DNA from: Planctomicrobium sp. | GTDB taxonomy: Bacteria > Planctomycetota > Planctomycetia > Planctomycetales > Planctomycetaceae | Length of the DNA: 7,107 nt | Reading direction: 5' to 3' | Assembly: GCA_018659505.1 (NCBI GenBank) | Contig: JABJMI010000017.1 | Location: forward strand, 1 to 7,107 | In this document: positions 1-6,374 of the stretch, one piece after another | Numbering within the stretch: position 1 is the stretch's first letter | Layout of the letters: every line of letters starts with the position of its first letter | The notes under the pieces: model-generated | What the model was told of the DNA's origin: nothing | The model's database searches: none | Seen by the model: the letters and a program-made list of their open reading frames with translations, nothing else | Made by a program: the position numbers and the translations under genes

Positions 1-63
1 GTCGCATTGAAGCAGCGAGGCAAGCACGAGCAGCAAACTCAAGAATCGAAGGGCAAATTTCAT
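1..63 (-). CDS. 5' end of a secreted or membrane protein (partial)
   Basis: Reading leftward from an ATG at 63-61, 21 codons stay open to the window edge. The peptide starts MKFALRF and continues into a leucine-rich stretch (LSLLLVLASLLQC). That is a basic n-region followed by a hydrophobic core, as in a Sec signal peptide. A cysteine follows the core, but LLQC is not a proper lipobox, so lipoprotein status is doubtful. Upstream on the minus strand is a weak purine run (GAGAAAA). The gene would be divergent from the TPR/peptidase gene. With so few codons visible, no function can be given, and the ORF itself is only probable. Confidence 0.5.
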   Translation of the reverse strand, partial: MKFALRFLSLLLVLASLLQCD

Positions 64-180
64 AGTTTTCTCATTCTGATTTCAACAATACGAACATCGA
101 TATCTTAAAGTTTTTACTTCAGGAAGTCAGCAAGGGAACGGTTCCAGCAATGAAGTAATCTGTGCTGGACTTCCAGTCTC

Positions 181-211
181 AAAAGGAAACCGGATACGCG
201 GGTTCCTTTTT
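181..211 (+). terminator. Terminator-like hairpin in the divergent intergenic region
   Basis: The left arm AAAAGGAAACC (181-191) pairs with GGTTCCTTTT (201-210) apart from one bulged A. The loop is about nine bases, and the 3' arm runs into a five-T tract (207-211). This looks like an intrinsic terminator read on the plus strand, and weakly on the minus strand through the A-run at 181-184. No coding sequence ends here: the left gene points away and the right gene starts downstream. It may end a short RNA or a leader transcript, or be a relic. Confidence 0.45.
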
Positions 212-232
212 AAGATTTGTTTCTCTTACAAT
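203..232 (+). promoter_or_regulatory. Possible promoter of the TPR/peptidase gene
   Basis: TACAAT at 227-232 is one base from the TATAAT consensus and lies 31 bases before the preferred ATG at 264. The -35 region at suitable spacing (around 203-208, TTCCTT) is poor and overlaps the 3' arm of the preceding hairpin. If used, the leader would be about 25 bases with only GGAT (254-257) as a weak ribosome-binding site. The call rests on one hexamer, and planctomycete promoters are not well enough known to lean on it. Confidence 0.3.
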
Positions 233-263
233 GAATTGAATTCTTCCATACTTGGATCGCATC

Positions 264-2822
264 ATGTTTGACTCAATTCGCCCGTACTTGATGACTCTCA
301 TGTTATTGGGAGTCTCTTCTTCTTTTGCAGTCGCTGCCGATATCGATGAATGTCGAGCACTTTTGCTGTCTGGCAAATACGAAGAGTGTCTGACTGCGAC
401 AAACGAAGCAATCGAGAAAGGAGTTTATGGAGAATCCTGGCATCTGGTCAAAGCAGATGCCGAGTTTCAAACTGGTCAGTACGAGCAATCCTTAGCGACC
501 ATACAAAAAGCACTGGAACGCTACGGCTGGTCCGTTCGTCTGCGTTGGAACGGAATTCAAGCGTGCCGTTATCTCAATGATGAAGAGCAGGTCGATAAGT
601 TTGTTGCCGAGATTGCCCAACTGGTGCAGTCCTCTCCATGGAGGTATACAGACGCCGAAAACCTGGTGACTCTGGGAGACTTCATCATCGAGCAAGGAGC
701 AGATGCGAAGGAAGCTCAAGACGCATTCTACTCTCGTTCAAAACGAAATAATCCGGTTCATCGCAAACCAGTCCTGGCGCTCGGGAATCTTGCTCTCAAC
801 AAGAGAGACTTCCAACTCGCTGCCGAGATCTTCGCACCAGCATTAGAGAAGCATCCTGACGACCCAGATATTCATTTCGGGATGGCTGCCGCGTTTACGA
901 GTTCTGACCAAGAAATCGCGACCAAGCATTTAAACAAAACATTGGAATTGAACCCCAATCATTTCAAGGCGTTAATAACTCAGATCGACCAGCAACTCGA
1001 TCGGGAACAATACGAACCAGCAATGGAATTGATTGAGAAAATCTTGAAGATCAATCCCAAACATCCTGAAGCGTTGGCGTATCGAACAGCCATTCAACTA
1101 TTACAGGGTAACGAAACCGAATGGACCAAATCACGTGAACTCGCATTGAGCACCTGGAGCAAAAATCCGCTGGTCGATCACACAATTGGTCGTGAACTCT
1201 CGCAGAAGTACCGCTTCCAGCAAGGATCTACTTATCAGAGGCAAGCAATTGAATTCGCACCAAACTTTCTGCCAGCGAAGAAACAACTTGCTCAAGATTT
1301 ATTGCGATTAGGGAAAGAAGAAGACGGCTGGAAACTTGCAGACGAAGTCTATGCGAAAGATCCTTATGATGTTGCGATTTATAACCTCGTCAATCTGCGC
1401 GATGAGCTTGAGAAGTTCACGACTTTGGAAGCCGAAGGTTTACGAATTCGCATGTCGGCGCATGAAGCGAGTGTCTACGGCGATCATGTCCTCAACTTGC
1501 TGGCTCAAGCCCGTTCTGAATTAACGGAGAAATATAAACATGAACTTCCCGAAACGATTCTGGTTGAGATCTTCCCCAGACCTTCAGACTTCGAGGTAAG
1601 AACCTTCGGGATGCCGGGAATTGTTGGCTACTTAGGAGTTTGTTTTGGGGACGTCATAACAGCGAACAGCCCCGCATCACAAGATGCAAACCCGGTTAAT
1701 CTGAATGCGGTGTTATGGCACGAATTCGCACATGTTGTGACTCTCAACAAGACCAACAATCGAATGCCACGCTGGCTCAGTGAAGGGATCTCGGTCTATG
1801 AGGAACGGGAGCGTGATCCATCTTGGGGTGAGAAGATGAATGTCAACTATCGCCAGATGATTCTCGACGATGAACTCTCACCCATTGGCGAAATGAGTCA
1901 GATGTTCCTTTCACCAAAGTCCGGGACTCACGTGCAGTTTGCGTATTTCCAAAGCTCGTTGATTGTTGAATACATCATCGAAGAATATGGCTTTGATTCG
2001 TTGTTGAATGTGCTGGACGACCTCGCTTTCGGAATGTCGATTAACGAAAGCCTCGAGCGACGGACTGCTCCGCTCAAACAGCTTGATGAGGAGTTTGCAA
2101 AAGCTGTCCAGAAGCGAGTCGACGAATTCGGAAAAGATGTCGACTGGTCAGCTCCCGATTTAGCTGCGTTTAGTAACAGTGAGAACGCTACCGAAGATGC
2201 CGTTGCATGGGCGGAAGAGAATCCCAACAATTACCGAGGCCTCAAAGGCTGGGCGAAAATACTTATCGAACAAAAAGATTGGAATGTCGCTCAGGTGATT
2301 CTAACACAATTGATTGAATTGTTTCCGGCAGAAGCAGGCACAGAAAGTCCGTACTTAATGCTGGCAAGTGTCTACCGGGAAATAGAAAACGATGATGCTG
2401 AAGAAGAGATCCTACGTAAGTTTATTCAGATTGAAGATGACTCGCCAATCGCGTTATTAAGGCTGATCGAGCTGAGTTCCGCCAATGAAAACTGGCAGCA
2501 AATGCGAACAGATGCAATGAAACTTCTGGCGATCAAACCGCTTATCGCACAACCGCACGCAGCACTGGCACTCGCTGGAGAAAAGACTGATCAACCAAAC
2601 ATCACAGTCGCAGCGATTAAATCGTTGCTGCAACTCTCTCCTACTGATCGCGCTGATTTGTATTTCCGAAATGCAGTTCAACTTCGAAAACTCGACAAGT
2701 TAGAACTCGCTCGGCGCAACACATTGAAAGCATTAGAAGAGGCACCACGCTATCGCGAAGCACTTACGCTATTAAAGGCTATTCAGTCGGAAGTTCCAGC
2801 AGAAACGACTCATGGATTTTAG
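264..2822 (+). CDS. Secreted TPR protein with a peptidase-MA-like (gluzincin) domain
   Basis: This is an 852-residue protein when read from ATG 264. An in-frame TTG at 252 would add four residues, but the ATG gives a cleaner signal peptide (residues 1 to about 25, core LMTLMLLGVSSSFAVAA, AVA-type cleavage site). Degenerate TPR helix pairs fill residues about 30-380, for example the repeats ending in ALEKHPDDPD, TLELNPNH and ILKINPKHPEA. A metallopeptidase domain follows at about 390-620. It has HEFAH (H486, E487, H490) and a downstream glutamate in RWLSEGISVYEE (E507), the HExxH...E zinc arrangement of gluzincins in the peptidase-MA family. More TPR-like repeats occupy about 650-845. All zinc ligands and the catalytic Glu are present, so activity is plausible; the substrate is unknown. 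It should act outside the cytoplasm, with the TPRs as a partner-binding scaffold. The gene appears to be transcribed alone and converges on the desulfurase gene. Family assignment is fairly secure; the biological role is not known. Confidence 0.9.
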   Translation: MFDSIRPYLMTLMLLGVSSSFAVAADIDECRALLLSGKYEECLTATNEAIEKGVYGESWHLVKADAEFQTGQYEQSLATIQKALERYGWSVRLRWNGIQACRYLNDEEQVDKFVAEIAQLVQSSPWRYTDAENLVTLGDFIIEQGADAKEAQDAFYSRSKRNNPVHRKPVLALGNLALNKRDFQLAAEIFAPALEKHPDDPDIHFGMAAAFTSSDQEIATKHLNKTLELNPNHFKALITQIDQQLDREQYEPAMELIEKILKINPKHPEALAYRTAIQLLQGNETEWTKSRELALSTWSKNPLVDHTIGRELSQKYRFQQGSTYQRQAIEFAPNFLPAKKQLAQDLLRLGKEEDGWKLADEVYAKDPYDVAIYNLVNLRDELEKFTTLEAEGLRIRMSAHEASVYGDHVLNLLAQARSELTEKYKHELPETILVEIFPRPSDFEVRTFGMPGIVGYLGVCFGDVITANSPASQDANPVNLNAVLWHEFAHVVTLNKTNNRMPRWLSEGISVYEERERDPSWGEKMNVNYRQMILDDELSPIGEMSQMFLSPKSGTHVQFAYFQSSLIVEYIIEEYGFDSLLNVLDDLAFGMSINESLERRTAPLKQLDEEFAKAVQKRVDEFGKDVDWSAPDLAAFSNSENATEDAVAWAEENPNNYRGLKGWAKILIEQKDWNVAQVILTQLIELFPAEAGTESPYLMLASVYREIENDDAEEEILRKFIQIEDDSPIALLRLIELSSANENWQQMRTDAMKLLAIKPLIAQPHAALALAGEKTDQPNITVAAIKSLLQLSPTDRADLYFRNAVQLRKLDKLELARRNTLKALEEAPRYREALTLLKAIQSEVPAETTHGF

Positions 2823-2888
2823 ATGGCGAGCGGGGAGTGTCAGCTCCCTGTGTCTGTTGGCGGCAGTAGACAGGGGACTCACGTCCAA
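2823..2888. repeat. Palindromic element abutting the TPR/peptidase stop codon
   Basis: Directly after the TAG stop, GGGAG (2833-2837) pairs with CTCCC (2844-2848). CCCTGT (2846-2851) can pair with ACAGGG (2870-2875), and GGAC (2875-2878) with GTCC (2883-2886). The left half (about 2833-2855) and the reverse complement of the right half (about 2868-2886) are imperfect copies of each other around a short GC-rich centre. The whole is therefore an imperfect inverted repeat with nested hairpins. It encodes nothing convincing. It could act as a 3'-end or RNA-stability structure, and its make-up suggests a dispersed palindromic repeat, which needs other genomic copies to confirm. Confidence 0.6.
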
Positions 2889-2907
2889 CGCAGTCTTTTT
2901 TCTCTCT

Positions 2908-2999
2908 ACTCCGAAGGAGTTTTAGCTATTAGCCGGTGGGTTGAGCGCTGCGATACCACCGGTTCGCGGATGTTCAGCGAGTGCATCCTGAAGGGATGC
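2908..2999 (+). repeat. Composite three-hairpin repeat, copy 1
   Basis: Hairpin A is ACTCC/GGAGT (2908-2912 with 2916-2920, loop GAA). A linker containing TAGCTATTAG follows. Hairpin B is CCGGTGG/CCACCGG (2933-2939 with 2956-2962), with a 16-base loop containing TGAGCGC. A 20-base spacer separates it from hairpin C, GCATCC/GGATGC (2983-2988 with 2994-2999). The same order, linker and spacing recur in opposite orientation at 3061-3153. It lies between convergent genes and has no credible ORF, fitting a REP/BIME-like intergenic palindromic element. Mobilisation by a RAYT-type transposase is only a guess; none is in the window. Confidence 0.8.
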
Positions 3000-3060
3000 C
3001 AGCCAACGAGGAGAAAGTGAATCTCCTGCTATTCTCGCGTTTGTAATCAACTCAAGAGTG

Positions 3061-3153
3061 TCATCCCTCCGGGATGATGTGATTGGTATGGTCCTATTCC
3101 GGTGGTGACGCTGCGCTCACCACCGGCTAATCGCTATGACCCCGCCGGGGTCA
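3061..3153 (-). repeat. Composite three-hairpin repeat, copy 2 (inverted)
   Basis: Read on the minus strand this repeats the plan of the copy at 2908-2999. Hairpin A is TGACCCC/GGGGTCA (arms 3137-3143 and 3147-3153). The linker TAGCGATTAG (3127-3136) differs from copy 1 at one of ten bases. Hairpin B is a perfect 10-bp stem CCGGTGGTGA/TCACCACCGG (3099-3108 with 3117-3126). A 21-base spacer precedes hairpin C, TCATCCC/GGGATGA (3061-3067 with 3071-3077). Arm sequences of A and C differ from copy 1 while pairing is kept, which suggests that structure is conserved more than sequence. It sits 34 bases beyond the stop codon of the desulfurase gene and could help end or protect both convergent transcripts, but no T-tract follows it. 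Confidence 0.8.
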
Positions 3154-3187
3154 AGTTCATACAAAGTTGATGGCGTGAACGAAGAAC

Positions 3188-4360
3188 TCAGAACGCTGAT
3201 GTAATTTGCCCTAGTGCTTCGAGCGTGAAGTCAATCTCTTCTGGTGTCGTGAATGGTCCAAAACTGAAGCGGACTGTTCCGCCTCTCTCTTTGGTCCCGA
3301 TAGCGGCATGTGCTCGTGGTGAGCAGTGCAAACCTGCACGGGTTTCAATTCCAAAATGTTCGTCGAGGAGACTCGCTAGCACTTGTGGTTCCAATCGTGT
3401 GGCGTTCAGACTGACGACTCCGACTCGCTTGATAGACTCTTCTGGGAAGTAACATTCAATCTCTCGAAGACTCTGCAAGCCGTCAATGAATTGTCGCGTT
3501 AATTCAGCTTCATGTCGTTGAACTTCTTGGAGGGTTTTCTCTTCGAGCCACTGCAATGCTGCTTCTAATCCAAAGAGTCCAGGGGCGTTGTGATTGCCTG
3601 ATTCAAACTTCTCGGGCAATGTGTCTGGCTGAGTTTCCAACTCGCTGGTAGTGCCTGTGCCTCCTTGCCGGATAGAAAGAAGGTCTTCCTTAAGCCCCGG
3701 TCGAATTGCGAGCAGTCCAGTCCCGAGTGGTCCCAACAAACCTTTGTGCCCGGGACAGGCAAGGAAATCGACGCCAGTCTCTTTCATGGAAACTGGAACA
3801 TGACCTATCGATTGAGCGGCATCGAGTAACACCTTCGCTCCCGCTTCGTGAGCGATCTCCACAATTTCGTTTATAGGTTGAATAACTCCCGTGACGTTCG
3901 AAGCGTGTGTCACGCAAACCAGACTTGGTTGAGGCTCCATTGCTTTTTTTAGCGAGTCGAGATCAATGCCGCCGACATCATCGGAGTCCACGAATGTTGT
4001 TGAGACTTCCTTCTGCTGGGAAAGAAACTGAAGCGGTCGCAATACCGAATTGTGCTCCCAACAAGTTGTGACGACATGATCGTTCTGCTTGAGGAAACCA
4101 TGTAGCGCCAAGTTCAGAGAATCTGTTCCATTCGATGTGAAGATCACATTCTCTGGGTTCGGAAGATCGATCAAGCGTGCGAATCGATTGCGGGCACGGT
4201 CGACATTCTTCTGGATCAGGCTTCCAGTTTGTGTCGTTCCGCGTCCTACCGCTCCGCCGAGATTGCGTTGATAGTCATCAACAACTTCATAAACAGAATC
4301 AGGTTTTGGATAACTGGTCGCTGCATTGTCGAGATAGATTCTACGACGCTCTTCAGTCAT
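3188..4360 (-). CDS. Cysteine desulfurase family protein (class V aminotransferase, PLP-dependent)
   Basis: This 390-residue protein is full length for the NifS/SufS-like group of fold-type I PLP enzymes. It opens with IYLDNAATSYPKP, typical of the family. Visible active-site features are H103 in EHNSVLRP (the PLP-stacking His), N155 in THASNVTG, D180 and Q183 in LLDAAQS, and K206 in CPGHKGLLGPLG (the Schiff-base Lys). C346 in RAGLHCSPRAH matches the persulfide-forming Cys. The expected reaction is L-cysteine to L-alanine plus enzyme-bound persulfide in the cytoplasm. The RAGLHC motif points to the 'cysteine desulfurase family protein' subgroup rather than housekeeping IscS, so a specialised acceptor is possible. 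The start is set by an ATGA overlap with the upstream LUD gene and by GAGGA (4370-4374) nine bases before the ATG, which favours coupled translation. Family is near certain; the sulfur (or selenium) acceptor cannot be named. Confidence 0.92.
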   Translation of the reverse strand: MTEERRRIYLDNAATSYPKPDSVYEVVDDYQRNLGGAVGRGTTQTGSLIQKNVDRARNRFARLIDLPNPENVIFTSNGTDSLNLALHGFLKQNDHVVTTCWEHNSVLRPLQFLSQQKEVSTTFVDSDDVGGIDLDSLKKAMEPQPSLVCVTHASNVTGVIQPINEIVEIAHEAGAKVLLDAAQSIGHVPVSMKETGVDFLACPGHKGLLGPLGTGLLAIRPGLKEDLLSIRQGGTGTTSELETQPDTLPEKFESGNHNAPGLFGLEAALQWLEEKTLQEVQRHEAELTRQFIDGLQSLREIECYFPEESIKRVGVVSLNATRLEPQVLASLLDEHFGIETRAGLHCSPRAHAAIGTKERGGTVRFSFGPFTTPEEIDFTLEALGQITSAF

Positions 4361-4953
4361 CCGTTGGAGTCCTCAATTAGAAAGACCTTCATGGTTCGAG
4401 CGCCATGAGCCCCCTTGACTAAGGACTGTTCTATGTCTGCCGTCTTGGATGGACCGGAAATGAATGTTCCGAAAGCTCTGAGTGCTGGGTCGATTTGTTC
4501 GTACGCCTCGTGCATATTATTCAATACCATCGACTTTGGCAGTACAAGCGAAAGGTGCTGTGTTAAAAAGTACAACACCCGAATCGGGACATGCTCATCA
4601 GTAACCCAGATCGCTCCATTCTCAGCGACGCCTAATTCGCCGGGAAGAATCGCTAAGTCGACTCCTTGTAAATCGTGCGGATCAGTGACTGTGGAGAGGT
4701 CAAAGCGTCCATCGAAAACACCGTCGACACATGAAACGATAAATTGATCGTTGTTAACGAATTCTTCAAAGTGTGCAGGGATTTCTGAGACTGAAGAAAT
4801 GATGTGGACATCCCCGCCAACTCCGTTTAAGACCTCAGTGAATTGCGCTACTGGATCATCATACTGAATCCAATTCCCCGAGTGATCCGGCAACGGAACG
4901 GCTTGGGGCAAGTTCTTGCGAATCGTATGTAAGATTTGATCTCTTGAAGACAT
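4357..4953 (-). CDS. lutC: LUD-domain protein, LutC-like
   Basis: This 198-residue protein matches the LutC/YkgG group. The central segment has GELGVAENGAIWV (about 105-117). The C-terminal signature is FISGPSKTADIEQSLVKGAHG (about 164-184), followed by a hydrophobic strand ending FLIED. No membrane segment or signal peptide is seen, so it is cytoplasmic. In other bacteria LutC works with LutA and LutB, which carry the Fe-S clusters, to oxidise L-lactate to pyruvate. Neither partner is in view, so the lactate role is inferred from family only. The protein is somewhat shorter than typical LutC because its N-terminal part is short. The ATG at 4953 is preceded on the minus strand by GAGAG about seven bases away. 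Its TGA overlaps the ATG of the desulfurase gene by the ATGA arrangement, making a two-gene operon. The symbol is tentative. Confidence 0.85.
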   Translation of the reverse strand: MSSRDQILHTIRKNLPQAVPLPDHSGNWIQYDDPVAQFTEVLNGVGGDVHIISSVSEIPAHFEEFVNNDQFIVSCVDGVFDGRFDLSTVTDPHDLQGVDLAILPGELGVAENGAIWVTDEHVPIRVLYFLTQHLSLVLPKSMVLNNMHEAYEQIDPALRAFGTFISGPSKTADIEQSLVKGAHGARTMKVFLIEDSNG

Positions 4954-4960
4954 TGATGAT

Positions 4961-4977
4961 CTCTCGAAATGTTCGAG
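4961..4977 (-). promoter_or_regulatory. Hairpin overlapping the LUD gene ribosome-binding site
   Basis: CTCGAA (4963-4968) and TTCGAG (4972-4977) form a perfect 6-bp stem with a three-base loop. It overlaps the minus-strand GAGAG (complement of 4961-4965) that serves as the likely ribosome-binding site of the LUD gene, eight to ten bases before the ATG. If folded in the mRNA, it would partly hide the site and might lower or regulate initiation for the LUD/desulfurase pair. A 6-bp palindrome can occur by chance, so this is a suggestion. Confidence 0.35.
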
Positions 4978-4988
4978 TGCTTGAGTTC

Positions 4989-5116
4989 ACCACGGAGGAA
5001 TGATTTGACTATGTTATCAACTTGAATTTTTGTTGTTAGTTCGGAAATTCACACTTTGTCTGAGTGCCAGAATCCCCTTCATCCTAACCTTCTCCGCGTC
5101 TCAGTGCCTCCGCGGT
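4989..5116. repeat. Inverted pair of CCRCGGAGG repeat fragments
   Basis: The plus strand at 4989-5003 reads ACCACGGAGGAATGA. The minus strand of 5101-5116 reads ACCGCGGAGGCACTGA, continuing as GACGCGGAG (complement of 5092-5100). The two ends are close inverted copies enclosing about 97 bases of ordinary AT-rich sequence. This fills most of the 187-bp gap between mqnE and the LUD gene. Repeats of the ACCRCGGAGGCRC type, with GGAG steps, occur scattered in many environmental bacterial genomes; that is from memory and was not searched. This is probably a degenerate intergenic repeat or remnant small element. No transposase or target duplication is seen. Confidence 0.55.
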
Positions 5117-5140
5117 TATCCTTCTTTATATTCTATCTCG

Positions 5141-6265
5141 TTACGACATCAGAACAGGTTCGCCAACGGTCCAGTTGACTCCATCTCGATTGACTCGTCG
5201 ATAGAGTGTATCGCGTTCGACAGGTTCGCAGCCAGCTTCTCGAATCAAATGATGCAGCTGGCTTACGGTTAAACCCTCGGGAGTTTCTGCACCGGCGTCA
5301 TGGTAAATCAATTCGTGAACGACTGTGCCGTCCAGGTCATCGGCTCCAAAGCTGAGAGCAACTTGAGCTGTCTGCTCACCAAGCATAATCCAATAGGCTT
5401 TGATGTGATCGAAGTTGTCGAGCATCAAACGGGAGATCGCCATCACCCGTAAATCCATTTGCCCCGATGGTTTTATGATGTCCTCCATCTTTGTGTTTTC
5501 AGGATGGAACGCCAGTGGAATGAATGTCTGGAAGCCACCGGTATCGTCTTGTAGTTCTCTTAATCGGCAAAGATGGTCGATGCGGTGCTTTGCCTCTTCG
5601 ACATGTCCGTAGAGCATCGTTGCATTGGAGCGCAGACCCAGTTCGTGAGCGGTGCGATGAATGTCGATCCAGCTTTGTGAATCAGCTTTATGCTCGCAAA
5701 TTTGCGAGCGAACAGACTCATCAAAGATCTCGGCGCCTCCGCCGGGTAAGCTCCCTAAACCAACGTCAATCAGTTGTTGAAGAATCCATTGATAAGGTTT
5801 TTTGGTCAGGTGAGCGAACCAGTTGATCTCAACTCCGGTCCACGCTTTGATGTGGATTTCTGGCCATGTTTCATGAATGACCCGCACGACATCAACATAC
5901 CAATCAAATTTCTTTTGATGATGCAGACCACCGACGACATGAATTTCAGTCGCTCCTGCTGCCTTCGCTTCCAGCACTCTTTCCTGAATCATTGGCTCAT
6001 CGAAGACGTAGGACTTTTCATCTTTTAAGTCCGAACGGAATGCACAAAACTTACAGCGATAGACACAAACATTCGTCGGATTCAGGTGAATGTTTGTGTT
6101 GTAATAAGCGACGTTCCCGTGCATTCGGGTCCGAACTTGATTCGCCATCTGACCGAGCGTCAGCAAGTCAACATGCTCTTCCAGAAACATGCCATCTTCA
6201 AAAGTCAGGCGCTCAGAAGTATCGACCTTGCTTTGAATCTCACGCAGTCGGCTCAAGGTATTCAT
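5141..6265 (-). CDS. mqnE: Aminodeoxyfutalosine synthase (radical SAM, menaquinone biosynthesis)
   Basis: This 374-residue protein, read from ATG 6265, is the usual size for MqnE. An in-frame TTG at 6271 would add two residues and is less likely. The radical SAM motif is C67-x3-C71-x2-C74 (CVYRCKFC), holding the 4Fe-4S cluster. Diagnostic segments follow in the order HVVGGLHH, SLPGGGAEIF (172-181), SNATMLYGH (213-221), FIPLAFHPENT (248-258) and HDAGAE (322-327) near the C-terminus. These separate it from MqnC and from the CofG/CofH enzymes. MqnE joins the radical SAM adenosyl group to 3-[(1-carboxyvinyl)oxy]benzoate with loss of CO2, giving aminodeoxyfutalosine, the second step of the futalosine route to menaquinone. 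It is cytosolic and oxygen-sensitive. No other mqn gene is in the window. The gene is preceded by its own likely promoter and by a terminator for the gene before it, so it probably forms its own unit. Confidence 0.94.
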   Translation of the reverse strand: MNTLSRLREIQSKVDTSERLTFEDGMFLEEHVDLLTLGQMANQVRTRMHGNVAYYNTNIHLNPTNVCVYRCKFCAFRSDLKDEKSYVFDEPMIQERVLEAKAAGATEIHVVGGLHHQKKFDWYVDVVRVIHETWPEIHIKAWTGVEINWFAHLTKKPYQWILQQLIDVGLGSLPGGGAEIFDESVRSQICEHKADSQSWIDIHRTAHELGLRSNATMLYGHVEEAKHRIDHLCRLRELQDDTGGFQTFIPLAFHPENTKMEDIIKPSGQMDLRVMAISRLMLDNFDHIKAYWIMLGEQTAQVALSFGADDLDGTVVHELIYHDAGAETPEGLTVSQLHHLIREAGCEPVERDTLYRRVNRDGVNWTVGEPVLMS

Positions 6266-6286
6266 AATCAAAACGCTAAGAAAAGA

Positions 6287-6314
6287 ATCGTATCAATCAG
6301 AAAGAAAACAACAA
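6287..6314 (-). promoter_or_regulatory. Possible promoter of mqnE
   Basis: On the minus strand TTGTTG (complement of 6309-6314) and TACGAT (complement of 6287-6292) are separated by 16 bases. They resemble sigma-70 -35 and -10 boxes. Transcription would start near 6280, giving a leader of about 15 bases before the ATG at 6265. The position just beyond the upstream gene's terminator fits an independent promoter. Both boxes are imperfect, so the support is moderate at best. Confidence 0.35.
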
Positions 6315-6374
6315 ACACTCGATTGAGGTTCCGCTGTACTCAACTTGTAACCGAAATTTGCAGTATGTCTTAAC

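Noticed and set aside
1928..2230. A 100-codon minus-strand frame inside the TPR/peptidase gene
   Set aside because: It is a serine-rich shadow of a well-supported coding frame.
2875..2901. A possible intrinsic terminator after the TPR/peptidase gene (GGACT...AGTC then TTTTTT)
   Set aside because: The stem is only four pairs with a 12-base loop, and the stronger GGAC/GTCC stem is nine bases from the T-tract; too weak to call.
2823..3020. A 65-codon plus-strand reading frame directly after the TPR/peptidase stop
   Set aside because: It lies entirely in palindromic repeats, and its composition simply reflects the hairpins; no family resemblance or ribosome-binding site.
237..4770. Several GAATTC sites across the window, more than chance would give
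   Set aside because: Most fall in Glu-Phe codon pairs or similar coding contexts, and spacing is irregular; no sign of a functional array.
5030..5272. An 80-codon plus-strand reading frame across the mqnE 3' end
   Set aside because: Half of it is antisense to the conserved C-terminus of mqnE and the rest covers the repeat-containing spacer; the peptide looks random.
6086..6373. A 95-codon plus-strand reading frame over the mqnE start and upstream region
   Set aside because: It is antisense to the radical SAM motif region of mqnE, and its peptide has no recognisable features.
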